A stretch of DNA of 64,000 nucleotides from Perkinsela sp. pyNocScin1 (GCA_964019655.1 CAXHTR010000006.1:620001-684000); one strand, 5' to 3'. Counted from the first letter of the stretch, positions 20,163 to 29,605 are shown. Notes: generated from the sequence alone by a model not told the origin. Program-made: numbers and translations.

Positions 20163-20468
20163 ATGACCGACATCACCTGCGCTGACCCACTGCTTACCGT
20201 CCAGGCCAACGTCGACTACCAGGTCCACTGCACGCTCAAGACCGGCAAGGAGGTCCGCGGCCGGCTCCTCGCGTGCGACCGCCACATGAACCTCCTCATC
20301 GGCGACGCGACGATCATCGACCGCGCGGCGAAGACAGAGACTAGCGTGCGCCAGATAACAGTGCGCGGGACCTCGGTCGGCGCGGTGCACCTCGGGAACG
20401 ACGCGCTCGTCTACCCAGAGCCGGAGGACACTGAAGGGAACCCAGAGAAGCTCCAGCGCGTGGCGTGA
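20163..20468 (+). CDS. Sm protein, SmB-like
   Basis: 101 residues. The Sm fold is visible from about residue 14: VDYQVHCTLKTGKEVRGRLL with CDRHMNLLIGD (Sm1, where the K/R-HMNL signature is typical of SmB) and TVRGTSVGAVHL as Sm2. SmB is one of seven proteins ringing the U snRNA Sm site in spliceosomal snRNPs. The proline-rich tail of animal and plant SmB is absent, as in kinetoplastid SmB. It lies between the LRR array and the mitochondrial protein gene. Confidence 0.7.
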   Translation: MTDITCADPLLTVQANVDYQVHCTLKTGKEVRGRLLACDRHMNLLIGDATIIDRAAKTETSVRQITVRGTSVGAVHLGNDALVYPEPEDTEGNPEKLQRVA

Positions 20469-20680
20469 GTCTATGAAAGTGAGGCCATTGGATAATGTCA
20501 CTGACTAAACATGTGTTGAGGTCTCAGATCATCAGATAAATGACTCCAATCGCCCAATGCCACGAATATGAGGTATTCATCCCTCAGATATGGCTTGGCC
20601 ATCATTTTGTCCCAATTTTCCATTTTGCAGTCAATTTCACCCAATATCCGCTAATCAATAGATTTTACCCTATTTACCAT

Positions 20681-22162
20681 ATGCGGCCCTCCACGCGTTT
20701 CCTGCCCCACCTCCCACGATTCCTCACGCACACCTACCGCTCCTATAACGAGATCGTCAGCGGCGGTATCGCAGCCAAGGCGGTGGCCGAGCAGGCCTAC
20801 CGGATGAAGCGGACCCACCGCGAGGCGCCGGCCCCCGCCCTCGCGCAGCAGGCGCGGCGCATGCTCCTGAGCGCCTCCCTCAACACGGGCACCCCCGTCG
20901 ACAGCCGCGAGGTCGCGCGCATCCTCGACGCGGCGACGTACTTTGGCCTCGGCAACGACTGCGCGCTCATCCGCGAGTGCATCGAGTGGTGCAAGCGCAA
21001 CGACAAGGCCATCGACACGGACGTGATGGGGCCGATCGTCATGGCGTGCGCGACGCTCCAGGGCGACACCCAGGCGAGCGAGGTCATCGCGCTCCTCGGC
21101 ATCCGCGTCATGCGCACGGCGCGCTACCTCGACGCGAGCGCTGTCACGGCCCTCATCGCCTCCTTCGCTGCCGCGGGCGTGCTCAAGGACAAGCTCGCCT
21201 TTTATTTGTCGAAACGCTTCGTGACGCTCGGGAAGATGGGCGAGTTCAACTGCAAGCAGCTCGTGCGCGTCGTCACGGGCCTCGCGAACGCGCGGTACCA
21301 TGACAACGGCATGCGCCAGACGATCGGGCGGCGCATCTCGTACCTCCGCGAGCAGTTCCAGGTGAAAGACCTCGTGAACCTCGTCGTCGGCGTCGCGAAG
21401 ATGCGCATTCGGGAGGAACGGATTCTGAAAAAGCTCGCGGCGAAGAGCGTTGAGCTGGCCGAGGAGATGACAGCGACGCACGTGTGCACAGTATTCCAGG
21501 CCTTTTCGATGTTCGGCGTCAAGTACGACCAGCTCTTTGGGGTGCTCACGAACCGCGCCGTCGAGCTCATGGACGAGTTCTCGGCGAAGCACATCTCGCT
21601 GACCCTCGCGTCGTTCCAGAAAATCTCGATCTCAAACCCGGAGCTTTTTGATAATTTAGCGGAGCGCTCGATGTCAGTGATGGAGGAGCACGACGCGGCT
21701 GACGTCACGCACATTTTTGGGGCGCTCGTGCACTTTGGGATATCCGACGACGAGCTTCTCAAGCGGCTCTCTGAGCAGACGGTCTCTGTGCTGGACGCCT
21801 TTGAGACGGGGCAGCTCGTGAACTGCATTTACTCGATCGGGAAGCTCGGCTTCCAGCACGACGAGTTTCTGACGGCGATGGGCAAACGCGTGCTCTTGGA
21901 TTGTGGTCGAATGAACGCCCAGCAGCTCCGCATGGTGCTCTGGGCGCTCGCGAAGCTGAACTACAGGGAGGACGGGAAGCTCGTCGAGGTGCTGCTCAAG
22001 AAGGCGTACGCGCTCCACTTTGAGTTCTTCCGGAACACTGACGGTGCGGAAGAGATTGAAGAGATCTTTGACACGTTCGGGAGGGAGATGTGCCCTGCGC
22101 TGTACGATATGTACCTGAGCAGAGACGCAGAGAGTCAAGCAACAGAAGCTTCTTCATCGTAG
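20681..22162 (+). CDS. Mitochondrial ARM/HEAT-like repeat protein (OPR/FASTK style)
   Basis: 493 residues from the ATG at 20681; the frame is open upstream but with no nearer ATG, and a pyrimidine tract (gattttaccctatttacc) adjoins it. Residues 1-20 are basic and hydroxylated (MRPSTRFLPHLPRFLTHTYR), a mitochondrial presequence. The rest is about ten helical repeats of about 36 residues with cores such as LVRVVTGLANARYHDNG, FSMFGVKYDQLF and LWALAKLNYREDGKL. This style is seen in FASTK, octotricopeptide and kinetoplastid mitochondrial RNA-processing proteins. It probably binds mitochondrial RNA or scaffolds its processing. Very GC-rich codons. Confidence 0.6.
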   Translation: MRPSTRFLPHLPRFLTHTYRSYNEIVSGGIAAKAVAEQAYRMKRTHREAPAPALAQQARRMLLSASLNTGTPVDSREVARILDAATYFGLGNDCALIRECIEWCKRNDKAIDTDVMGPIVMACATLQGDTQASEVIALLGIRVMRTARYLDASAVTALIASFAAAGVLKDKLAFYLSKRFVTLGKMGEFNCKQLVRVVTGLANARYHDNGMRQTIGRRISYLREQFQVKDLVNLVVGVAKMRIREERILKKLAAKSVELAEEMTATHVCTVFQAFSMFGVKYDQLFGVLTNRAVELMDEFSAKHISLTLASFQKISISNPELFDNLAERSMSVMEEHDAADVTHIFGALVHFGISDDELLKRLSEQTVSVLDAFETGQLVNCIYSIGKLGFQHDEFLTAMGKRVLLDCGRMNAQQLRMVLWALAKLNYREDGKLVEVLLKKAYALHFEFFRNTDGAEEIEEIFDTFGREMCPALYDMYLSRDAESQATEASSS

Positions 22163-22256
22163 TGTGTCGTATTTGCGTTTGCTCTCTGGAATGCGCAGAT
22201 GGAATTATTTTTGTGATGAAGTGAATTTCAAAAAATAAAAAATGTTTTGCCAAAAA

Positions 22257-22328
22257 TGGACGGGTGGGGGATCGAACCCCAGGCCTTTCGAATGCGAATC
22301 GAACGCTCTACCACTGAGCTACACGCCC
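22257..22328 (-). tRNA. tRNA-Ala (CGC)
   Basis: 72 bases: D arm GCTCAGTGGTAGAGC, anticodon arm TTCGA-TTCGCAT-TCGAA, T arm TGGGG-TTCGATC-CCCCA, discriminator A. The acceptor has the G3-U70 pair that marks tRNA-Ala and one mismatch (T6-C67). TTTTT follows as a polymerase III stop. Confidence 0.93.
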
Positions 22329-22383
22329 TCTCAGGGCACCCTTTTCTCACATTGGGTTAGCTGATTGCCAACCTTGCCATAAA

Positions 22384-22455
22384 TGCGCACACCGGGAATC
22401 GAACCCGGACCGCACGCTTGGAAGGCGCGAATCCTAACCATTAGACCATGTGCGC
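22384..22455 (-). tRNA. tRNA-Gly (TCC)
   Basis: 72 bases with a 7-bp acceptor GCGCACA/TGTGCGC, anticodon loop CTTCCAA, T arm CCGGG-TTCGATT-CCCGG and discriminator A. Only TTT follows, 55 bases before tRNA-Ala on the same strand. Confidence 0.93.
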
Positions 22456-22533
22456 TTGGAATAGGTGAGAACTTCCCAAACAATTAGTTTATGGAAAGTA
22501 TGCAGCTAAAGCAGTTTTACACCCGAGCAGTAG

Positions 22534-22605
22534 TCCGCTGTAGTATAACGGTTAGAACATGTGGCTTTCACCCACAAAATCCGGGTTCGATTCCCGGCAG
22601 CGGAG
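22534..22605 (+). tRNA. tRNA-Glu (TTC)
   Basis: 72 bases with acceptor TCCGCTG/CAGCGGA, anticodon arm TGTGG-CTTTCAC-CCACA, T arm CCGGG-TTCGATT-CCCGG and discriminator G. TTTT follows. Confidence 0.94.
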
Positions 22606-22623
22606 TTTTCAGTAATGAAAAAG

Positions 22624-22710
22624 CACCGTGAGGGCCGAATCGAACAGCTGCGAGTACCCCCGCCTACAGATTTGAAGTCTGCACTCCGCACCAACGAAGA
22701 TCATCACGGC
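22624..22710 (-). tRNA. Selenocysteine tRNA (TCA)
   Basis: 87 bases beginning GCCGTGATGATCTTC. The anticodon arm GCAGA-CTTCAAA-TCTGT carries TCA, which reads UGA. A long variable arm (GGCGGGGGTACTCGC), a 4-bp T stem and the ATGAT, TGGTGCGGAGTGCAG and CTTCAAA..CTGTAG elements match eukaryotic tRNA-Sec. Acceptor pairs GCCGTGA/TCACGGT start with a G-U pair; discriminator G. TTTTT follows two bases downstream. The organism therefore probably makes selenoproteins, although none is evident in this window. It starts three bases after tRNA-Ile on the same strand. Confidence 0.92.
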
Positions 22711-22713
22711 AAA

Positions 22714-22787
22714 TGCTCCCGGCGGGGATCGAACCCGCGATCCTCGGCTCATAAGACCAATGCCATGACCAACTAGGCCACGGGAGC
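22714..22787 (-). tRNA. tRNA-Ile (TAT)
   Basis: 74 bases with acceptor GCTCCCG/CGGGAGC, anticodon loop CTTATGA, T arm GCGGG-TTCGATC-CCCGC and discriminator A. Only TTT separates it from tRNA-Sec, too short for reliable polymerase III termination, so the two may be made as one precursor. Confidence 0.93.
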
Positions 22788-22858
22788 GTAAAAATTGGTT
22801 GTGTTATACTTTCAGATGGAAACTTTTGTAGTGTTTGCATAACCCGCTGCAATGCATA

Positions 22859-22938
22859 GGCAAGATGGTCGAGTGGTCTAAGACGCTAGTTTCAGGTACT
22901 AGTCCTTCGGGGCGTGGGTTCGAACCCCACTCTTGTCA
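22859..22938 (+). tRNA. tRNA-Leu (CAG)
   Basis: 80-base type II tRNA with acceptor GGCAAGA/TCTTGTC, anticodon arm CTAGT-TTCAGGT-ACTAG, short variable arm TCCTTCGGGG, T arm with TTCGAAC and discriminator A. TTTT follows. Confidence 0.93.
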
Positions 22939-23081
22939 TTTTCACATGTGTGTTCAGTGAATTTTCCAGGCATGTGTCTGATTCTTTTTTCGAAGCGAAG
23001 TGGAAGAGGTAAAATTACGACAGTTGCTTTGGACAGATGGCAATCTCATAAATCTGGCTATTATATTTTTTTCTGATCCAA

Positions 23082-23912
23082 TCACGCAAAATATTCCTCG
23101 TATCCCTTTCCATTCTCGTCGACAACCGAATCAAAGTAACAGTCCTTGACTTGCACAAAGCTCCAAAACGCTCGATACACGATTCCAGCCCCCTTCAAAT
23201 TGTTACTTGATGCATTGAGGTTCCGCAGCATTTCTGGGAGCGATCGGACAACAAAGTCGCCTTCGAAGAAATTGCTCTGCAGCAAGATGGTCCGCATTCC
23301 CACTTGCAGGGTGTCGAATGTTAGCTCGCCGCAGAATGAGTTGTCTCTCAAATCCAGCATTTGCATAGAACCGGGCAGTTGACTGATATCTACGGATCCT
23401 GTAAACGAGTTCTAGGCCAAACTTAGCCCTTTCATGACCACAGGCAGCGCCGTAAAATTAACGCTTCCATGAAACGCATGGTCCGCAACACTGAACGCAA
23501 CGAATGACGCCGGTGGGCCCGTCAGGTCGACTGTTCCTGTGAACCCACCACCAGCGATATTGAATATTCTGATATTCGAAGGAAAGGACCGCGTGTCGAG
23601 TGTACCGCATATGTCCTGCTGTTGAAAATAGACGCTCGATATGGACGCTGGTAGCCATGCGAAATCAACTGTACCAGTCCATTCTACGTCACTTGAAGTG
23701 GACAGAGAGTAGACATTCTTATCGTTGTTGAGGCGGACAAAGGACCATTCACGTATGTCAAGAAACTCGCCGTTTCCATCTTGCAGTTTCACTTTGGACT
23801 CGTCAGTGAACGCAGCGAACATGAGATCGAGGCGCTTTTTGTCGGATAGCTGTGCTGCATTGACACGACCGCAAAAGTCAGCAGCAATGACAAAAAGCGC
23901 TGTCCGACGCAT
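23082..23912 (-). pseudogene. Full-length LRR gene with one in-frame TAG
   Basis: The ATG at 23910-23912 begins MRRTALFVIAADFCGRV with LSDKKRLDLMF. The box is EWSFVRL, without cysteines. The frame continues through the whole gene with a single TAG at 23412-23414, placed where LRRs read L.LA[Q]NSF, so a CAG to TAG change is the simplest cause. Downstream NSFTGSVDISQLPGSMQ and the terminal VVDENGKGYEEYFA are intact. A very young pseudogene, or a gene whose expression depends on read-through. Confidence 0.8.
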
Positions 23913-24062
23913 TTTTAGAAAAAGTATTGAAGTAATTTCAGAATCTGAAACCTATTTTTAAGCTAAATTGCTAACATTTACATGATCGTGTGCTCCAGAG
24001 CTATTCAGTCTCATATTATCTCTGCATCGCTATGCTCCCCTTCTTCGCTCCTCATTTCGTAC

Positions 24063-25412
24063 TTAGTACGACCACCGAGTGATCGCTTGTATCGGTGCAT
24101 CAGGGAACGGAATTTCCCACCATGATTGGGGAAAGTAAGTGCGTTCCTTGTACGCTATAGCTTGCCAGTTTGGTCTTTGAGACGCCTTATACGCTTCGAC
24201 TGCTTGAGGTGTCACTGAAGTTTCTTCCAGGCTCACAAAGTGAAGACTTCGGCATTTTGCAATGGCTTCAAGCACCGCATCATCAACACTGTAGCATCGA
24301 AATATGACCTAGGTGCACAAGTGGTGCACATTGGCTCTTATGATAGAAGAAACTTCAGCACTGGTGATTTTCGTGTGACAGATATCGAGCCAGCGGATAT
24401 TTGAACACTTTGTTAGAAGGCAAAATGCTCTTGGGCCGGCGTTAACCCCCATGCGAACATGCCGAACACTTTGCTGAATGAGCGGGCTCGAAAAAAGAAC
24501 GTGTACGTTATTGTCTTCCATCGTGTCCATCTCATCCAAATAAATGCTTCGCACCTGTGTGCACTTGGCGAATGCTCTGTATATATCCGAGCCTCCCTGA
24601 GTAAAAAGGATATAAAGCTCTCTTGCCGATGCCCGTCGATCATGTATGAAAGAAAGAATCTGTGGCAATTCCTCAGGCGAAAAGTCCTCGGCGTCGTGTA
24701 TTGCGAGTGTCGTAAGCCTAGGAAAGCACTTCAAAGTCCGAATCGTAGTCATCGGATGATTGAAATGATCGATATCGAGTATATTTCAGTCTGGCAAGTG
24801 ACGAAGCGCTTGTACACTTCGGAATGGAAACTTGTTGATGCCCAAATCAAGAACTCGTAGATTTTGGCATTTTGCAATATTTTGTATGTCCTCCTGTGAT
24901 AGCTCCTCTTTTTCAAAGTCAAGGCGTATTTCTTCACACGGGTGAAGGTGTAAATAAGGAAAATAGCGCGGATCGTATGCCTCGAGGATGATGCGGTCCC
25001 AATTTTGCGTAGTATCTTGCAAAAGTGCAAGCACCTGATCTTTTAGTTCCAGCCTGTACCTGATCTCGTTCCAGCGCTCTTGCATGAAAATGTCTCTACT
25101 TTTTTGTTCGATAAACTCGTCTGGTTCGGTACTTGGCGATCTATTGATCTCATCGATGATTTCTGGCCCCCATTTGCAGAGCCACTTCATTTTTTGAGAA
25201 AAGCGGCACAGGTCGAGAATGAACCCCATCGAGAGGTCCTCTTTGTTTCTGGAAAGACTTGACTCAACTTTAGCAATTAAAAGGCTCTCGACGAGGACAG
25301 GAAGCGCTCTGTGCCTGCGCATTAGCTCACGTTTAGTGATTCGAAGTACTCTGTCCTCATAATTTCCACCTGTAGAAGAGTGCGGTGTCCCTGAGGTACG
25401 GGAAGATCTCAT
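24063..25412 (-). pseudogene. Second LRR-like family (no LP motif), two in-frame stops
   Basis: About 450 codons without frameshift, starting MRSSRTSGTPHSS, interrupted by TGA at 24786-24788 and TAG at 24309-24311. It is paralogous along its whole length to the intact gene at 25489-26730: LRITKRELMRRHRALPVLV near the start, FILDLC, HPCEE, then repeats of the form CQNLRVLDLG and TKITSAEVSSIIR, and a conserved tail VEAYKASQRPNWQAI. Nonsense-only decay suggests recent loss. Confidence 0.75.
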
Positions 25413-25488
25413 AAGTATATCAGCAAAAAATTAGAAAATATTAGGGTATGCCAACTTTCCAGATTTATTATGAGACTAACTACGGCTT

Positions 25489-26730
25489 CTACGATTCCAA
25501 TCGATGTGCACTATACCTCATGTCTATTGCTTCATAATTTGGTCTTTTATTCTGCTTGTACGCCTCGTAGTCCTTCATTTTGACCCGGGACCAATTGAGA
25601 TCAATCTTATTCAGCCCAGAACAATGTGTAATAGTTTCCAACGTCCTAAAAGTTATCTTTTCGCAGTGGCTCACTGTAATTTCAACGAGTTGGCCCTTAT
25701 TCCGAAGAATCACTTCCCGGAGATCTCTGTTTGTGATATCAGTGAAGCTGAGTGTGAGCCATCGAAGCGCCGAGAAAAACTTAAGAAATGAGAAATTTTT
25801 TAAATCCAGCGTGGAGAAATCCAAGTGCTTTACTGTTTGATGGAGGTGCTTGCATGTGACGAGTGGCTCAAGAACATCATAGGAAGCCCTCTTGTCATTT
25901 ATTTGGAGCGATGTGATATTTTTGCATTCTGCAAGCGCCTCTGCAACGCTGTGCTCCATGCACCACTCAAACTTGACGTGTTGGAGTGTTTCTTTGCGCT
26001 TTCGGATATATTTCACCAAATCATTAACATTGTAGGGTCCATCAAGCCTATTGATGTGCAGCGACGTCATATTTGGCAGCCGCTGATAGAGTGCTATCTG
26101 ATCTGTCAGATCAAAACTCTCCATCCACGGGGTTTGCACATCGAGATGCTTTACGCTTTGGATCTTTCGTAATGCTGTTGTTATTCCATCCAGATGATAT
26201 TTCGACTCTAATGTCAAGGATCGCAGGCTCTGACAATTCGCTAGGTGTTCAATATCACTCAATTCTATGCCAACACTGTACGTGAGATAAAGCTCTTCGC
26301 ACGGGTGCTGCTGAACATTAGCCAAAAATTCAAAGTTCAATGCATTGTGCGCCCAAATGCGATCCCACTCATGATGCTTGTTTCGAACGAGACTGTCGAA
26401 TGTCTCTCGATAGAAACGACTCGTGGGCTGATGTGCCATATCACTTATTTCCTGTGGCAGATCGTAACTTGGAGCACGATTCGTCTCGTCGAATACTAGC
26501 GTTCCCCACGGAAGCAGCCAGTGCATTTTCTGCTGAAACTTGCACAGGTCAAGAATGAAATTCATAGGAAAAGTGCTGGTAGATTTTTCGAGCCTTGTTT
26601 CGACTTCATTTGCAAGAAGAAGGCTTTTGACAAGGACTGGCTGCGCGCGGTGTCTTCGCACAAGTTCACGACCAGTGATGCGAAGAGATTCATCTTCAAA
26701 TACCTCTCTGGGGATTTGCGTTCTTGCCAT
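25489..26730 (-). CDS. LRR-like protein of a second family (cytosolic type)
   Basis: 413 residues with no signal peptide. Residues 15-40 are a basic helix (LRITGRELVRRHRAQPVLVKS) and about 55-80 a helical segment with FILDLCKFQQKMHWLL, reminiscent of an F-box-like adaptor but not identifiable. From about 140 the protein has irregular LRRs of the form C.[SN][LI].SL.[LI] (CQSLRSLTLE, CKNITSLQIN, FSALRWLTLSFTDIT, CSGLNKIDLNW), like cysteine-containing LRRs of F-box proteins. It is flanked by two dead relatives. Function unknown; possibly a substrate adaptor. Confidence 0.7.
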   Translation of the reverse strand: MARTQIPREVFEDESLRITGRELVRRHRAQPVLVKSLLLANEVETRLEKSTSTFPMNFILDLCKFQQKMHWLLPWGTLVFDETNRAPSYDLPQEISDMAHQPTSRFYRETFDSLVRNKHHEWDRIWAHNALNFEFLANVQQHPCEELYLTYSVGIELSDIEHLANCQSLRSLTLESKYHLDGITTALRKIQSVKHLDVQTPWMESFDLTDQIALYQRLPNMTSLHINRLDGPYNVNDLVKYIRKRKETLQHVKFEWCMEHSVAEALAECKNITSLQINDKRASYDVLEPLVTCKHLHQTVKHLDFSTLDLKNFSFLKFFSALRWLTLSFTDITNRDLREVILRNKGQLVEITVSHCEKITFRTLETITHCSGLNKIDLNWSRVKMKDYEAYKQNKRPNYEAIDMRYSAHRLES

Positions 26731-26943
26731 TTTTCTTTATTGTTAAATGAGTAACATAAGCGTGAATTTTAAGCACAGAAAGACATCCAGTTTTCATTCA
26801 AGATCGATCTGCAGATACAAATAGGCCACACAATTATAGACAACGTGGATCGCAATTTTAAGTTCATGTTAGGTGCACAACAATTGAATGTGATAGCGCA
26901 TAATAAACTTATTCAATTACACACCATATGCTTCTCACAGACC

Positions 26944-27590
26944 TCAATCTTCATCAGACTCAGAACTCTCTATTTCAGATTCCCAAAAGTACTCGTCAGT
27001 GTCATGTACTGTACGGCCCACGCAGAGCGCCTCATAGTTTTGCCTTTTTTAACTCTGATACGCTTCTAAACGCCTTCTCTTGATATGGCAACCTCTCAGA
27101 TCGACGCTTGCTAAGCCGGTACATCTCTCAATAGTGTCAAGAACTTTTGAAGTAATGTGATGACAATGCACGATTGACAATTCGACGAGATGCTGCGAAT
27201 TCCGCAGCACTAAACTTCGCAAATCTTCGTTTGTCACATCGATACGGTCAAGATGAAGAGCATGTGTGCAGACATTTTTTCATTCTGCGAAAAATAATTG
27301 CAAAGTATATGATGTTGCCTTGAGGTTTCATAGATTTACTAGACTTGATAGCCTTATGCAAAAGAAGATTTGACAACTGGGGGATTTGTTTCTTGTGAGT
27401 GAAGATTTTTATCTGTATACGTGGACATCTTTGCCCCAATATCACTGGCGTGATCCTTCATTTCACTCTGTTTTACTCGAATTTCACTTTGTACGAAGGC
27501 CCAGAAACTCATAGGAAAAGCTTTCTGCACATCTGTTGCTCCAACTATAACTCGCACGCTCCATGAAGCAAATAGAAAGAATACAGACAA
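26944..27590 (-). pseudogene. Badly decayed copy of the second LRR-like family
   Basis: The best segment (26944-27237) reads DVTNEDLRSLVLRNSQHLVE, CTGLASVDLRG and RRLEAYQS, then TAA at 27049-27051 and, still in frame, KRQNYEALCV and an acidic end (ESEIESSESDED). Upstream pieces such as CPRIQIKIF and LHKAIK align with the intact gene at 25489 in shifting frames, with a TGA at 27280-27282 and a lost N-terminal half. Third member of a local cluster. Confidence 0.55.
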
Positions 27591-27716
27591 AAAAGACTAG
27601 GCTGTATCAGGCCAAAATTAAACATGATCAATTCTGTATTCGAACATGAAGGTATGAAGTATGGTATAAAATGTTTTGCACTTCGTGCGGTATTTACAGA
27701 ATGGCTTCTCGAATCA

Positions 27717-28589
27717 TCAAAGGTCCAATTCATGCCAATTTTCAAGAATTTCCTTTTCCCAAGGATGTGAGTTCCCGTATTCGTCGACCACGGCAATAAG
27801 AGAGCTATTCAAATAAAAATTCATTCTCTCTTGACCAGCGTGTCGTGGGAAGACGATTGTACCCACTCCATCCCATTTATTTTCCCAGAAGTTCAAAAAA
27901 TGGAGATTTGGCGGTATTTCGAGAAGGCGAAAGTCCCCTTCGAGCGCATTTTCCTCCAGGTGAATATCAGTGATGGTTTCGGGGAGATTTGTAATTGAAA
28001 TAGAACCCGATAGCGCATTCGCACTTATCCATAGCTCCTTTATTGCCGGCGGCAGATCATTGAGTGATACTTCTCCGCTAAAATTGTTTCCGCTCGCTTC
28101 GAACTTGATGATCGATGCAGGCAAAGAAGATAGATCTAAGCTCCCACTAAAATGATTATTGCTCATGCCTATGTCCTGCAACTTTTCCGGAAACGACCCG
28201 ATGTTCACAGAACCACGAAGCTTGTTGTAATGGACAATAAACTTGATAAGGTGCATAGGCAGCACCGATGGATCCAGCGTTCCGTGTAAATTCGCAAAAC
28301 CTCCTTCAAAGACTGTCACTCGTGGCGGAATGAAGTCAAATGGAAACTGCTTGTCACTCACCAGCTTGCCGTACATTGTGATTTTCGAAACAGAGTCGCC
28401 TATGCACTTGATCCCCTCCCATTCGAAAATGTCTTTGAAGTTTCCGTTTTCGTCCCGAAGGGCCGTTTCATTACGTGTGCGCATCCCATCGAACAGAATC
28501 TCCATTAGTGCCTGGTCAGAGAGCAAGCTGTAATCGATACGACCGAGTGATGGATCAACAGTCAAGAATTCGAAAATGGGCTTAAGCAT
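27717..28589 (-). CDS. LRR protein with PHPWEK-like tail
   Basis: 290 residues from the ATG at 28589; the frame is open to 28622 but only from TTG. MLKPIFEFLTVDPSLGRIDY leads to LLSDQALMEILFDGM and the box FEWEGIKC, which lacks the first cysteine. Seven LRRs follow. The end carries VVDEYGNSHPWEKEILENW, a tail shared with the paralogue at 37000-37860. No anchor. Confidence 0.85.
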   Translation of the reverse strand: MLKPIFEFLTVDPSLGRIDYSLLSDQALMEILFDGMRTRNETALRDENGNFKDIFEWEGIKCIGDSVSKITMYGKLVSDKQFPFDFIPPRVTVFEGGFANLHGTLDPSVLPMHLIKFIVHYNKLRGSVNIGSFPEKLQDIGMSNNHFSGSLDLSSLPASIIKFEASGNNFSGEVSLNDLPPAIKELWISANALSGSISITNLPETITDIHLEENALEGDFRLLEIPPNLHFLNFWENKWDGVGTIVFPRHAGQERMNFYLNSSLIAVVDEYGNSHPWEKEILENWHELDL

Positions 28590-28951
28590 TGAAATTGATA
28601 AAATTATAGCAAAAGGGTTCAAGTCAAAACTTCACAACAGGGGTTCTCAAAAGGTTGCCTTGATGAAAATGCCATTAATGAGGATGCATATGAATTTAGC
28701 CTAGACAAGGACTACCCAGGTGGCCCCTAGACCTTTTTACTCAGGAAAAGTTGGCCTTGAGACCCAGACTATGAGAAGCCCTACTCAAAAGTTCCAACTC
28801 ACTCACAAACTTTACAACGTACTAACGCTCACTATCTTGAAACTGCACGATTTCTGATAGCACATGATCAACACGCAGACTTGAAGATTGTTCCTATATT
28901 TTTGTCTTTAAGGGGTGCTGTGGGAAACCGAACAATTCGATATCTTCTGAT
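28590..28951. other. Spacer, no gene seen
   Basis: 362 bases, AT-rich, with no supported coding or structured element. Confidence 0.5.
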
Positions 28952-29605
28952 TTACAGAACAATCGGTTTCCGCGCATTCAACACGCTCTTGCCTTTCTGA
29001 ATTTCATTCGGGTCGATGCTCTGAAAACATCGTATCTTCATAGATTCTCCATTCAGGTGTACGAAATTAAGCGCAAAAGGTAAGTTTCCGAACGGTACAA
29101 CACGCTGCTTGATCATATTTTGGCTGAGATTGAGATCTTGGAGGAGTGGCGGCAATCTCGTCAGGTTAATGGGCCCTGTGATCATATTCGAGCAAATCCA
29201 AAATTTCAGCAGCCTCGCTGGGAGGCTCGTCAAGTCAATTTGGCTGTGTATTCTGTTGTTATTCAGCATGATGAGCTCTGCCATTTGCGGAAATTCTCTT
29301 GTATTGACTGCGTAGCACTGATCGCAGCCCTTGACCTCGAGCTGGCGCACAGTCGGTGGAGTGTACGAAAGCGAAAAGTTGTCGTATGATTTATACTGAA
29401 AAAGGATGGACTTGAGAACACCCCCCTCGCAGTGCAGACCAGACCAGTTGATGCAGATGTCGTCGTGTTGGTCACCGTGGGAGATGATGTCGAGGTCTTC
29501 GGCTTTTATGTTCTGGAAGAAGCAATGCATGAGCTCTCGCTGCATCTTGCGAGTGAATTTATGTCGTTCTGATACTTCGAGATCGATGAGTAGAGTGAGG
29601 ATCAT
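28952..29605 (-). CDS. Short, divergent LRR protein
   Basis: 217 residues if started at the ATG at 29605, chosen because MILTLLIDLEVS matches the family's compact hydrophobic start; an in-frame ATG at 29677 would add 24 residues without improving the fit. The family LSDQ motif is replaced by RKMQRELMHCFF, recalling subfamily B. The box is CINWSGLHC. About five LRRs follow, some irregular (FPQMAELIMLNNNRIHSQIDL). The C-terminus is not the usual VVDENG type. Confidence 0.72.
   Translation of the reverse strand: MILTLLIDLEVSERHKFTRKMQRELMHCFFQNIKAEDLDIISHGDQHDDICINWSGLHCEGGVLKSILFQYKSYDNFSLSYTPPTVRQLEVKGCDQCYAVNTREFPQMAELIMLNNNRIHSQIDLTSLPARLLKFWICSNMITGPINLTRLPPLLQDLNLSQNMIKQRVVPFGNLPFALNFVHLNGESMKIRCFQSIDPNEIQKGKSVLNARKPIVL

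Larger units (their letters stand above)
22163..23081. other. Convergent strand-switch region with tRNA cluster
   Basis: Plus-strand genes end at 22162 and minus-strand genes end at 23082, so transcription converges here. Six tRNA genes fill the interval on both strands. In kinetoplastids, tRNA genes commonly mark such convergent boundaries, where polymerase II transcription stops. Confidence 0.7.

Noticed and set aside
24786-24788. TGA in the second-family pseudogene as a selenocysteine codon
   Set aside because: The intact paralogue has no cysteine or selenocysteine at the site, a TAG breaks the same gene further on, and LRR scaffolds are not known selenoproteins.
23412-27051. Reassigned stop codons (as in some kinetoplastids) explaining the in-frame TAG, TGA and TAA
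   Set aside because: Some thirty intact genes here, one of 3133 codons, contain none of the three codons in frame and end at them normally.
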